The position numbers were made by a program, and so were the translations under genes. Source: Rhodospirillaceae bacterium (lineage in GTDB: Bacteria > Pseudomonadota > Alphaproteobacteria > UBA8366 > GCA-2717185). Taken from it: a stretch of 15,304 bases of DNA. Positions 7,884 to 14,659 of the stretch are shown piece by piece (position 1 is the first letter of the stretch; each line of letters starts with the position of its first letter). Below the pieces are notes generated by a model, which saw nothing but the letters and a program-made list of their open reading frames with translations, was not told the origin of the DNA and ran no database searches. The stretch is taken from contig JAPPPC010000702.1 of NCBI GenBank assembly GCA_028817685.1, forward strand, positions 1 through 15,304, given 5' to 3'.

Positions 7884-9056
7884 ATGGCTTTGAAAGAAGA
7901 GATTGTCGCCTTCAAGGACGATATCCGCGACTGGCGACGTGATATTCACGCCCATCCGGAAACCGCGTTCGAGGAAACCCGCACCTCCGACATCGTCGCG
8001 GAGAAGCTGCAATCCTTCGGCATTCCGGTGCATCGCGGGCTCGCAAAGACCGGTGTTGTCGGCACCTTGAAGGTCGGCGAATCCAACCGCGCGATCGGCT
8101 TGCGCGCCGATCTGGATGCGCTCGATATCCTTGAGGAAAATACCTTCGACCATGTCTCGACCAATCCTGGAAAGATGCATGCCTGCGGCCATGACGGGCA
8201 CACCGCGATGCTGCTGGGCGCGGCGCGCTACCTTTCGGAGACGCGAAACTTCAACGGCACCGTCCAGTTCATCTTCCAGCCGGCCGAAGAAAACGAGGCC
8301 GGCGGCCGCGTCATGGTCGAGGACGGGCTGTTCGAGCTGTTTCCGGTCGAGGCGGTGTACGGCATGCACAATCAGCCCGGCCTGCCGCTCGGCAAGTTCG
8401 GCGTGACGCACGGCTCGGCGATGGCGTCGGCGGACATGTTCGATATCACCATCACCGGTAAGGGCTCGCACGCCGCCCACCCCCATCACGGCGCCGACCC
8501 CATCGTCACCGGCGCGGAAGTCGTGCAGGCTTTGCAGCGCATCGCCAGCCGTTCGGTCAACCCGATCGAATCGGTCGTGGTCAGCGTGACCCAATTTCAT
8601 GCCGGGACCAACACCAACGTCATCCCGGAAACGGCGGTGATCAAGGGGACCTGCCGTACCCTGAAACCGGCAGTGCAGGACATCGTGGAAGCGCGCATCG
8701 ACGAGATCGTGAAAGGCATCACCAGCGCGCACGGCCTGACCTACAGTTTCGAGTACGATCGGCGCTACCCCGTACTGATCAATACGGAAGAGGAAACCCT
8801 GGCCTCAACGGCAGCCGCGATCGAGGTGGTCGGCAGAGAGAACGTGATCACCACCCATCCCCCGACCATGGGCTCGGAAGACTTCGCCTGGATGCTGCAG
8901 GACCATCCCGGCTGCTACATCCGCGTCGGCAATGGCGAGGGGCTCGACGGCGGTTGCGTGGTGCACAACCCGCACTACGACTTCAACGACGAAGCCGCGG
9001 TCTATGGGGCCAGTTACTGGGCGACCTTGGTGGAGCAGCAACTGTCGGTGACATAA
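7884..9056 (+). CDS. M20D-family metallo-amidohydrolase (hippurate hydrolase / N-acyl amino acid hydrolase type)
   Basis: A 390-residue cytosolic enzyme of the M20 subfamily that contains hippuricases, N-acetyl-L-amino acid hydrolases and IAA-amino acid hydrolases; it should cleave an N-acyl group from an amino acid. The dinuclear metal site is visible: C101 and H103 in HACGHDGHTAM, the catalytic/ligand pair E135-E136 in PAEEN, H162 in YGMHNQPG and H361 in HNPHYDFND. The dimerisation/lid domain includes GKGSHAAHPHHGADPI. ATG 7884 has a good Shine-Dalgarno, GGGAGA (7872-7877), 6 bases upstream. It lies 35 bases after the protease gene on the same strand and could be co-transcribed. The exact acyl substrate cannot be read from sequence. 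The gene ends 9 bases from the convergent nitroreductase. Confidence 0.93.
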   Translation: MALKEEIVAFKDDIRDWRRDIHAHPETAFEETRTSDIVAEKLQSFGIPVHRGLAKTGVVGTLKVGESNRAIGLRADLDALDILEENTFDHVSTNPGKMHACGHDGHTAMLLGAARYLSETRNFNGTVQFIFQPAEENEAGGRVMVEDGLFELFPVEAVYGMHNQPGLPLGKFGVTHGSAMASADMFDITITGKGSHAAHPHHGADPIVTGAEVVQALQRIASRSVNPIESVVVSVTQFHAGTNTNVIPETAVIKGTCRTLKPAVQDIVEARIDEIVKGITSAHGLTYSFEYDRRYPVLINTEEETLASTAAAIEVVGRENVITTHPPTMGSEDFAWMLQDHPGCYIRVGNGEGLDGGCVVHNPHYDFNDEAAVYGASYWATLVEQQLSVT

Positions 9057-9065
9057 CGCGGCGCC

Positions 9066-9743
9066 CTAATCCTCGAAGCCGACATAGCGCACGAAGCTTT
9101 CGTTCGGTTCCCGGTCGGATTTGACCGTGTTCGCCGCGAAATCGTCGTCGGGGTAACCCATCGCGATCGCCGTCATGATGACTTCGTCGTCGGGGATTTG
9201 CGCGACTTCGCGCACGATGTCCGACCGGGAGATTCCCTGGCCGTTGGTCACCGCACCGAGTCCCCGGTCCCAGGCGGCGAGCACGATGCCATAGGCGAGC
9301 GCCCCAAGATCGAAATGGCAGGTCGCGCCCGGGTCGAGGACCCGGTCGTAGGTCAGGATAATGGACACCGGCGCGTCGAACTGCCGGAACCCGCGCAGGA
9401 CCCAATCCTGACGCCGTTCAGCGTCATGGCGCTCGATCCCCATCGCCGAGAATAGCTTCTTGGCGATGTCGACTTGCCGCCGGCGATGCTCTCCCTCATA
9501 GGCGCCATGGGTGAGAATGTCCCGTTTCGGCTTTTCACCCGACGCCATCCCCTCCATGTTGCGCCGACGGACCTCGTCCAGCGGCGCGCCGGTCAAGACA
9601 TGCACATGCCATGGCTGGGTATTCATCGAGGAGGGCGCCCCTTTGGCGACACTGAGAATTTCATCGATCAGCGCGCGCGGCACCGGTTCGTTTTTGTAGC
9701 CACGCACGCTGCGGCGCGTCTGCACCAGGGTTTCGAATTCCAT
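9066..9743 (-). CDS. Nitroreductase-family flavoprotein
   Basis: A 225-residue member of the nitroreductase superfamily: FMN-binding, usually dimeric, NAD(P)H-dependent cytosolic oxidoreductases. The N-terminal RRSVRGYKNEPVP is the typical flavin phosphate-binding segment, followed by KGAPSSMNTQPWHVHV, the conserved Ser/Asn-Gln-Pro-Trp motif. The C-terminal half has the family pattern DLGALAYGIVLAAWDRGLGAV and MTAIAMGYPDDD. ATG 9743 is preferred over an upstream TTG (9755) because GGGAG lies about 5 bases before it. It is the last gene of a probable - strand operon, 41 bases after the DUF1330 gene. The physiological substrate is unknown; nitroaromatics, quinones or enones are typical for the superfamily. 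Confidence 0.92.
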   Translation of the reverse strand: MEFETLVQTRRSVRGYKNEPVPRALIDEILSVAKGAPSSMNTQPWHVHVLTGAPLDEVRRRNMEGMASGEKPKRDILTHGAYEGEHRRRQVDIAKKLFSAMGIERHDAERRQDWVLRGFRQFDAPVSIILTYDRVLDPGATCHFDLGALAYGIVLAAWDRGLGAVTNGQGISRSDIVREVAQIPDDEVIMTAIAMGYPDDDFAANTVKSDREPNESFVRYVGFED

Positions 9744-9784
9744 GTTCGCTCCCAAATTTTCGCTGAGGATCAGGCGGATCGCCG

Positions 9785-10078
9785 CTAATCGATGCCTTCG
9801 ACGATCCGCATGTCGCGCAGCACGCCGTCGCCCAGCACCGCTTTCGCCGCCTGGTAGTCCGGGCTGTTATACGCGGCGAGCGCGTCTTCGAAACTGTCGA
9901 ATTCGGCGATCACCGTGCGTTCCTCGAATCCGCCTTCGAGCGATTTGACACGACTGCCGCGGGCCAGCACCCGTGCGCCTTTCGCCTTCATGGCCGGCCC
10001 GGCGAGTTTTCCATACGCCGCAAGTTTGTCCGGGTCGCGAATTTCCTGGTAGCAGGCGACGATATAGGCCTTGGGCAT
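9785..10078 (-). CDS. DUF1330 family protein
   Basis: A 97-residue protein resembling the DUF1330 family, small dimeric alpha/beta-barrel (ferredoxin-like) proteins without an established general function. Family-like features are the opening AYIVACYQEIRDPDKLAAYGKLAGPAMKAKGARVLARG, recognised by pattern, the glutamate-rich EGGFEERTVIAEFDSFEDALAAYNSPDYQAA, and the ending RDMRIVEGID. ATG 10078 is chosen because AAGGAA sits about 7 bases before it; a TTG at 10093 would place that Shine-Dalgarno inside the gene. It lies 48 bases after the aconitase stop and 41 bases before the nitroreductase, so the three are probably transcribed together. No catalytic role can be assigned. Confidence 0.85.
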   Translation of the reverse strand: MPKAYIVACYQEIRDPDKLAAYGKLAGPAMKAKGARVLARGSRVKSLEGGFEERTVIAEFDSFEDALAAYNSPDYQAAKAVLGDGVLRDMRIVEGID

Positions 10079-10106
10079 GTTGCTTTCCTTCAAATTTTAC
10101 GTCTTA

Positions 10107-10125
10107 CGGAGCCCAGATTGCTCCG
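10107..10125 (-). other. Small stem-loop just after the aconitase gene
   Basis: Arms CGGAGC and GCTCCG (6 bp) surround a 7-base loop, starting one base past the aconitase stop on the - strand. The following transcript reads TAAGACG, not a T-run, so this is at best a weak terminator or a processing/stability element before the DUF1330 gene. Confidence 0.25.
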
Positions 10126-10126
10126 G

Positions 10127-11629
10127 CTACCCGTTATGTCCTACCGCAGAAAACTTATCCAGCACATAGGGCATCACGCCGCCGGACTCGAACCAGGCAA
10201 TTTCGCGCGCCGTATCGAGGCGGCATATTACCGGCGTTTCCGTGACCTGACCGCCGGGCTTGGTGAAGCGGATCATCGCTTCGCCCCGGACACGAACACC
10301 GCCGGCGAGGCCGCGTACCGCGACCGTTTCCGTGCCGTCGAGCCCGAGGGTAAGGCGCGTTACACCATCCGGCAGCTGCAATGGCAACACACCCATACCG
10401 ACCAGATTGCTGCGATGGATGCGCTCGAAGCCCTCCGCAACGATGGCGCGCACACCCAGCAGATGCGGACCGCGGGCAGCCCAGTCACGGGACGAGCCGG
10501 TGCCATACTCCTTGCCGGCGACGACAATCAGGGGCCGTCCTTCGTCGGCATAACGCAGATGCGCGTCGAAGATCGTCATGGCCGCGCCGGACGGCTGGTG
10601 CAGGGTCCAGCCGCCGCGGCGGTCCGGCGTCATCTCATTCTGTATATGCGGGTTGTTGAAACTGCCGCGCATCATCACTTCGTGATTGGCACGGCGCTGC
10701 AGGAACCCACTGAACTCGGATTCGGCGACACCCCGTCCGACAAGATACTCGCCGGCAACGCTGCCCGATTGGATGCGTGCGCCAGGAGATATGTGGTCGG
10801 TCGTCACATTGTCGCCGAGGACCGCGAGAATGGCAGCGCCTTCGATATCCGCCATCGGTTTCTGGCGGACCGCCGTCTCCAGAAAAGGCGGTTTAACGAT
10901 GTAGGTATTATCCGCATCCCATTCATACGCGCCCCCATCGCCGGTATCGATCGCGTCCCACAAGGCACTGCTTTCATTTTCTGACGTGCCCTCTGCAAAC
11001 AGGTCCGCGGTTACATGCGCGCGCGCCACCTCGGCGATCTCGCCGGCGCTCGGCCAAATATCCTTGAGATAGACCGGCATACCGTCAGCCCCCTCACCGA
11101 GAGGCGCCGTCGTAATGTCCTCCCGCAAATTACCGAACAGCGCATAGGCGACCACAAGCGGCGGTGCGCCCAGATAGTTCAGCTTCACCTGCGGATGCAC
11201 GCGGCCCTCGAAGTTCCGGTTGCCGGATAATAAAGCGCCGACGGTCCGACCGTTCTCTTCGATGTCCGCGGCAATATCCGCCGGCAAGGCTCCGGACCCA
11301 CCGCAACAGGTCATGCAGCCGTAACCGGTCACGTGAAAGCCCAACGCTTCCAGAGGCGCCATCAAGCCTGACCGTTCGAGATAGGCGCCGACGGCGCGCG
11401 AACCCGGCGAGAGCGACGTCTTGACCCAGGGTTTCGGGCGCAAGCCTTTTTCGTGCGCTTTCTGCGCCAGCAGCCCGGCCGCGAGCATGACGCTGGGATT
11501 GGAGGTATTGGTGCAGGACGTGATCGCCGCGATCACCACGTCGCCATCGCGTACCGGCCCGTCAGCTGACGTGCAGCCGCCAGCCTCCATCGCATCGCGA
11601 TCGGACAGATACGCCGGACTAAGCGGCAC
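10127..11629 (-). CDS. Aconitase C-terminal fragment (after the amber codon)
   Basis: This 500-codon frame opens directly after the TAG with GTG, and no convincing Shine-Dalgarno precedes it. It carries the three cluster cysteines (fragment C39 in TSCTN, C105 and C108 in GCMTCCGGSG), KTSLSPGSRAV, LGDNVTTDHISPGA and the swivel domain with KEYGTGSSRDWAARG and ERIHRSNLVGMGVLP. The adjoining TAG-GTG could permit reinitiation. However, natural two-subunit hydratases of this superfamily divide before the swivel domain, not here, so this is better read as part of the broken gene. Confidence 0.6.
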   Translation of the reverse strand: MPLSPAYLSDRDAMEAGGCTSADGPVRDGDVVIAAITSCTNTSNPSVMLAAGLLAQKAHEKGLRPKPWVKTSLSPGSRAVGAYLERSGLMAPLEALGFHVTGYGCMTCCGGSGALPADIAADIEENGRTVGALLSGNRNFEGRVHPQVKLNYLGAPPLVVAYALFGNLREDITTAPLGEGADGMPVYLKDIWPSAGEIAEVARAHVTADLFAEGTSENESSALWDAIDTGDGGAYEWDADNTYIVKPPFLETAVRQKPMADIEGAAILAVLGDNVTTDHISPGARIQSGSVAGEYLVGRGVAESEFSGFLQRRANHEVMMRGSFNNPHIQNEMTPDRRGGWTLHQPSGAAMTIFDAHLRYADEGRPLIVVAGKEYGTGSSRDWAARGPHLLGVRAIVAEGFERIHRSNLVGMGVLPLQLPDGVTRLTLGLDGTETVAVRGLAGGVRVRGEAMIRFTKPGGQVTETPVICRLDTAREIAWFESGGVMPYVLDKFSAVGHNG

Positions 11630-12787
11630 CTAGCTCGGCGGCAGTTTCGGTCCGGCCAGGCTCGCCTCCACCGCGCCGATATCGAACTCGATCGTGTCCG
11701 AATAGATGCGGTCGACGGCGTCGTCGCGCCACAACCCCTGCGCCTTGCAATAGGCTTCAACCAGGGGCACTTGGTCGCCGCGGCCGGTCAGGTGGAGAAA
11801 ATCGATCGTCTCCGCGTCCGTTGGAAAAAAGCCGACGCTGGCACCGTATTCCGGCGCCATATTCGACAATGTCGCCCGCTCTGGCAGGCTGAGCCCGTCC
11901 AGCCCCGGCCCGAAGAATTCGACGAACTTCTGCACGACGCCATGCTCGCGCAGGGTCCGCGTCAGCGCCAACACCAGATCCGTCGTCGTGGAACCTTCGC
12001 GCAGACGTCCGGTCAAACGCACCCCGTCCACGTCGGGGATCACCATGCTGACCGGCTCGCCCAGGGTCGCGGACAGCGCCTCGATCGCCCCGACTCCCCA
12101 ACCCAGCACCGACAGGGCATTGATCATCGGCGTGTGGCTGTCGCAGGCCAGCAGACTGTCCGGGAATGCGATGGGCCCGAATTCTGTGTGTTCCTCGGAC
12201 CAAATCACCCGGCTGAGCGATTCCAGATTGATTTGATGGCAGATGCCGAGCCCCGGCGGCAGAACGTTCATGTTGCGGAAGGCCTTGCCGGCCCATTTCG
12301 CCATTCTGTAGCGATCGCCGTTGCGCGCAAATTCGGTCTCGACATTCCGCCGGAGCGCGTCCGGCCGGCCGGCCACATCGACGATCACCGAATGATCCAT
12401 AACGAAATCGATCGGCCGCACCGGATTGACGGTCTCCGGATCCCCGCCGCTGTCGCGCACATGCTCGCGCATGGCTGCCAGGTCGGCGAGCAGCGGGATT
12501 CCGGACACGTCATGCAGCATGATCCGGGTCGGAAAAAAGCCGACCTCCGCCGGGTTCGTTCCTTTCGCCGCCCACGCCGCAAACGCTTCGATCGAGTCAC
12601 GCCCGATCGTTTCGCCATCCTCATGCCGCAGCCCGTTCTCCAGCAGGACCTGAAGGCAGTAGGGTAGCCGGGAAATGCCGGACAGGCCTGCCGCTTCCGC
12701 CCGTTTCAGATTGAAAATCGTATAGCGCCGATCACCGACAACCAGGTCGTCCCTGGCGTCGAAGCTGTTGGGGTTCGTCATGGCCAT
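11630..12787 (-). CDS. Aconitase N-terminal fragment (up to the amber codon)
   Basis: A 385-residue open frame with the first aconitase domains. It includes RIMLHDVSGIPLLADLAAMR, DFVMDHSV, PPGLGICHQINLE (substrate-site His/Gln region) and ACDSHTPMINALSVLGWGVGAIEA, all landmarks of the AcnA family in the right order. It ends at AGPKLPPS. None of the three cluster cysteines is included, so a product ending here should not bind the Fe-S cluster and should be inactive alone. Confidence 0.7.
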   Translation of the reverse strand: MAMTNPNSFDARDDLVVGDRRYTIFNLKRAEAAGLSGISRLPYCLQVLLENGLRHEDGETIGRDSIEAFAAWAAKGTNPAEVGFFPTRIMLHDVSGIPLLADLAAMREHVRDSGGDPETVNPVRPIDFVMDHSVIVDVAGRPDALRRNVETEFARNGDRYRMAKWAGKAFRNMNVLPPGLGICHQINLESLSRVIWSEEHTEFGPIAFPDSLLACDSHTPMINALSVLGWGVGAIEALSATLGEPVSMVIPDVDGVRLTGRLREGSTTTDLVLALTRTLREHGVVQKFVEFFGPGLDGLSLPERATLSNMAPEYGASVGFFPTDAETIDFLHLTGRGDQVPLVEAYCKAQGLWRDDAVDRIYSDTIEFDIGAVEASLAGPKLPPS

Positions 12788-12925
12788 TCTGTGCTCCTGG
12801 CTCCGCTCCGGCCGCGCAGTCTAGGCCTTCCCGACCCGACGGGAAACGGCGCCGGTTGGACATCGCTGCCCGCGAAAGCCTAGACTCTGGGCTGACCGTA
12901 AGGGACGCGATATCGGGAGCAAGCG
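12788..12925 (+). promoter_or_regulatory. Divergent intergenic region with a 9-bp inverted repeat
   Basis: This 138-base gap separates the divergent aconitase and D-aminoacylase genes and must hold both promoters. AGTCTAGGC (12818-12826) and GCCTAGACT (12878-12886) are perfect inverted copies 51 bases apart. Each contains TAGACT oriented toward its own gene, so they may be the two -10 elements. On the + strand TGGACA (12857-12862) lies 18 bases before TAGACT as a possible -35; on the - strand only a poor TTTCCC lies at 17 bases. Alternatively the repeats are an operator pair. Shine-Dalgarno GGGAG (12915-12919) belongs to the + gene. Confidence 0.4.
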
Positions 12926-14644
12926 ATGCATGACGTAGTGATCCGCGGCGGAACGATCGTCGATGGCGATGGCGGCACCCCTTTCACTGGCGATGTGGCG
13001 ATCGATGGCGACCGCATCAGCGCCGTCGGCGGCAAGGCCGGACCGGCCCGGCGCGAGGTCGATGCCGACGGGCTGCTGGTTACGCCGGGCTGGGTCGATG
13101 TGCACACCCACTATGATGGACAGGCGACCTGGGACCCGATCCTGGCGCCCTCCTCCTGGCACGGCGTCACCACGACCCTGTGCGGCAATTGCGGCGTCGG
13201 TTTCGCGCCGGTGCGCAAGGAGAACCATCAGGAACTGATCGATCTGATGGAGGGTGTCGAGGAGATTCCCGGCACCGCGCTGGCCGAGGGGTTGGCTTAT
13301 GACTGGGAGAGCTTCCCCGAATTTCTCGACGCGTTGGAGCGCCAGTCGCGTACTATCGATATCGGCGCGCAGCTCGGCCATCTGCCATTGCGCGTCTATG
13401 TGATGGGCGACCGGGCGATCAATTTGGAGCCGGCAACGGCGGCGGATATCGCCGAAATGAAATCGCTGACCGAACAGGCGCTCGCCGCCGGCGCGTTCGG
13501 CTTTACAACCTCTTTGACCAATTCGCACAAGAAACTGGATGGCGGGTTCGTACCGAGCCGTTATTCCGAGGTCGAGGAGATGGTGGGCATCGGCGCCGCG
13601 CTCGCCGGCTTCGATCACGGCACCTTCGGCATCAATACCGAATTCGAAAACGAGGAGGATGAGCTCGTCTGGCTCACCGAACTGGCGCGGCAGACGGGAC
13701 ACCCGGTCTGGTTCCTGATCACCCAAAACACCAGCGATCCGGACCGCTGGCAACGCCTGTTGAAGGCCATCCATGAAGCGCAGTCTTCCGGCGCCCCACT
13801 GTCCGGACAGGTCGCCTGCCGTCCGGTGGGCGTACTGCTCGGCGTCGGCGCCACCCTGACCCCGTTCTCCGCTCGAGAGGCGTTCCAGGAACTGCGTCCG
13901 CTCTCCAGCGAGGAACGGCTCGCGCGCATGCGCGATCCGGAGACGCGCGCGCGGGTGCTTAGCTCACCCAATTCCGATAAGGCGATGGACCTGCTGTCGC
14001 CGTCACGCGTCCGCGCCATAACCCGCTGGGACCGCATGTACACTTTCGGACCCGAGGTCGATTACGAACCGTCGGAAGATCGCTGTGTCGTCAATATCGC
14101 CGCGCGCAGCAACCGCACCGCCGAAGAAGTCGCCTATGACTATCTGACCGAAGGCCTCGACCACTTCCTCTATTGTCCGGTTTCGAACTATGTCAGCGGT
14201 GATCTGGAAACGACCCGAGAAATGTTCCTGGACAGCGGCACCCTGTGCGGGCTGAGCGATGGCGGGGCCCATGTCGGCTCGGTCGTCGATGCCAGCATGC
14301 CGACCTACCTGCTGACCCATTGGGCGCGCGACCGCAGCCGCGGCCCGAAACTGCCGATCGAAACGGTGGTGAAGGCGCAGACCTCGGAAACGGCCAACTT
14401 CTTCGGCATGACCGACCGCGGCCGCCTGACCCCGGGCCTGCGCGCCGACGTCAACCTGATCGACCATGACGGCTTGCGTATCCACGCGCCGCACCTGGTG
14501 CACGACCTGCCGGCCGGCGGCAAACGCCTGCTGCAGGGCGTCGACGGCTACGTCGCCACGATGGTCGCCGGCGAGACGGTGTTCGAGAACGGGGAGCACA
14601 CTGGCGCCTTGCCGGGCAAGCTGGTGCGGGCGGGAGAGGGTTAA
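12926..14644 (+). CDS. N-acyl-D-amino-acid deacylase family amidohydrolase
   Basis: A 572-residue member of the amidohydrolase superfamily closest in pattern to D-aminoacylases, zinc enzymes that release D-amino acids from N-acyl-D-amino acids. The N-terminal beta sandwich HDVVIRGGTIVDGDG leads into the metal motif H60-x-H62 in VDVHTHYDGQATWDP, then C86 in TTTLCGNCGVGFAP, matching the cysteine metal ligand region of D-aminoacylase. The late catalytic aspartate is D445 in GLSDGGAHV, followed by RGRLTPGLRADVNLID and the C-terminal sandwich. It is longer than classic D-aminoacylases (about 480-500), as in many uncharacterised relatives, so substrate assignment is tentative. ATG 12926 has GGGAG 6 bases upstream. 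It is transcribed divergently from the broken aconitase gene. Confidence 0.88.
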   Translation: MHDVVIRGGTIVDGDGGTPFTGDVAIDGDRISAVGGKAGPARREVDADGLLVTPGWVDVHTHYDGQATWDPILAPSSWHGVTTTLCGNCGVGFAPVRKENHQELIDLMEGVEEIPGTALAEGLAYDWESFPEFLDALERQSRTIDIGAQLGHLPLRVYVMGDRAINLEPATAADIAEMKSLTEQALAAGAFGFTTSLTNSHKKLDGGFVPSRYSEVEEMVGIGAALAGFDHGTFGINTEFENEEDELVWLTELARQTGHPVWFLITQNTSDPDRWQRLLKAIHEAQSSGAPLSGQVACRPVGVLLGVGATLTPFSAREAFQELRPLSSEERLARMRDPETRARVLSSPNSDKAMDLLSPSRVRAITRWDRMYTFGPEVDYEPSEDRCVVNIAARSNRTAEEVAYDYLTEGLDHFLYCPVSNYVSGDLETTREMFLDSGTLCGLSDGGAHVGSVVDASMPTYLLTHWARDRSRGPKLPIETVVKAQTSETANFFGMTDRGRLTPGLRADVNLIDHDGLRIHAPHLVHDLPAGGKRLLQGVDGYVATMVAGETVFENGEHTGALPGKLVRAGEG

Positions 14645-14659
14645 GCTTAGTTTAGTATC

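Larger units (their letters stand above)
10127..12787 (-). pseudogene. Aconitate hydratase (AcnA family) interrupted by one in-frame amber codon
   Basis: Two open frames on the - strand, 12787-11630 and 11629-10127, are in the same phase and separated only by TAG at 11630-11632. Joined, they give about 886 codons, the normal length of a monomeric bacterial AcnA-type aconitase, which isomerises citrate and isocitrate through a [4Fe-4S] cluster in the cytosol. The interruption falls where relatives read GPKRPQD(R)V; here it is GPKLPPS-stop-VPLS. ATG 12787 is preceded by AGGAG 6 bases away. The protein is somewhat divergent from typical AcnA (MLHDVSGIP for MQDFTGVP, CCGGSG for CIGNSG, RRANHEV for RRGNHEV), so it may be a paralogue rather than the main TCA enzyme. 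Because both halves remain conserved and otherwise open, a recent nonsense mutation or a base-call error is likelier than old decay. Confidence 0.85.

Noticed and set aside
7851..8732. 293-codon open frame antisense to the M20D amidohydrolase
   Set aside because: The sense gene has a good ribosome site and all metal ligands; the antisense product is a His/Arg/Asp-rich shadow.
9057..9065. Terminator between the convergent amidohydrolase and nitroreductase genes
   Set aside because: Only 9 bases separate the stops and no stem-loop with a T-run is visible there.
11630..11632. Amber recoding (for example pyrrolysine) in the aconitase
   Set aside because: TAG is the ordinary terminator of ftsZ, the DUF1330 gene, the nitroreductase and the aconitase frame itself, and the interrupted position is not catalytic.
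10118..12667. Long + strand open frames (10118-10984, 11771-12667) opposite the aconitase
   Set aside because: They overlap highly conserved aconitase segments on the other strand and have no motif of their own.
12821..13774. 317-codon - strand frame over the start of the D-aminoacylase gene
   Set aside because: It would run through the divergent promoter region and opposite the HxH metal motif; the translation is not protein-like.
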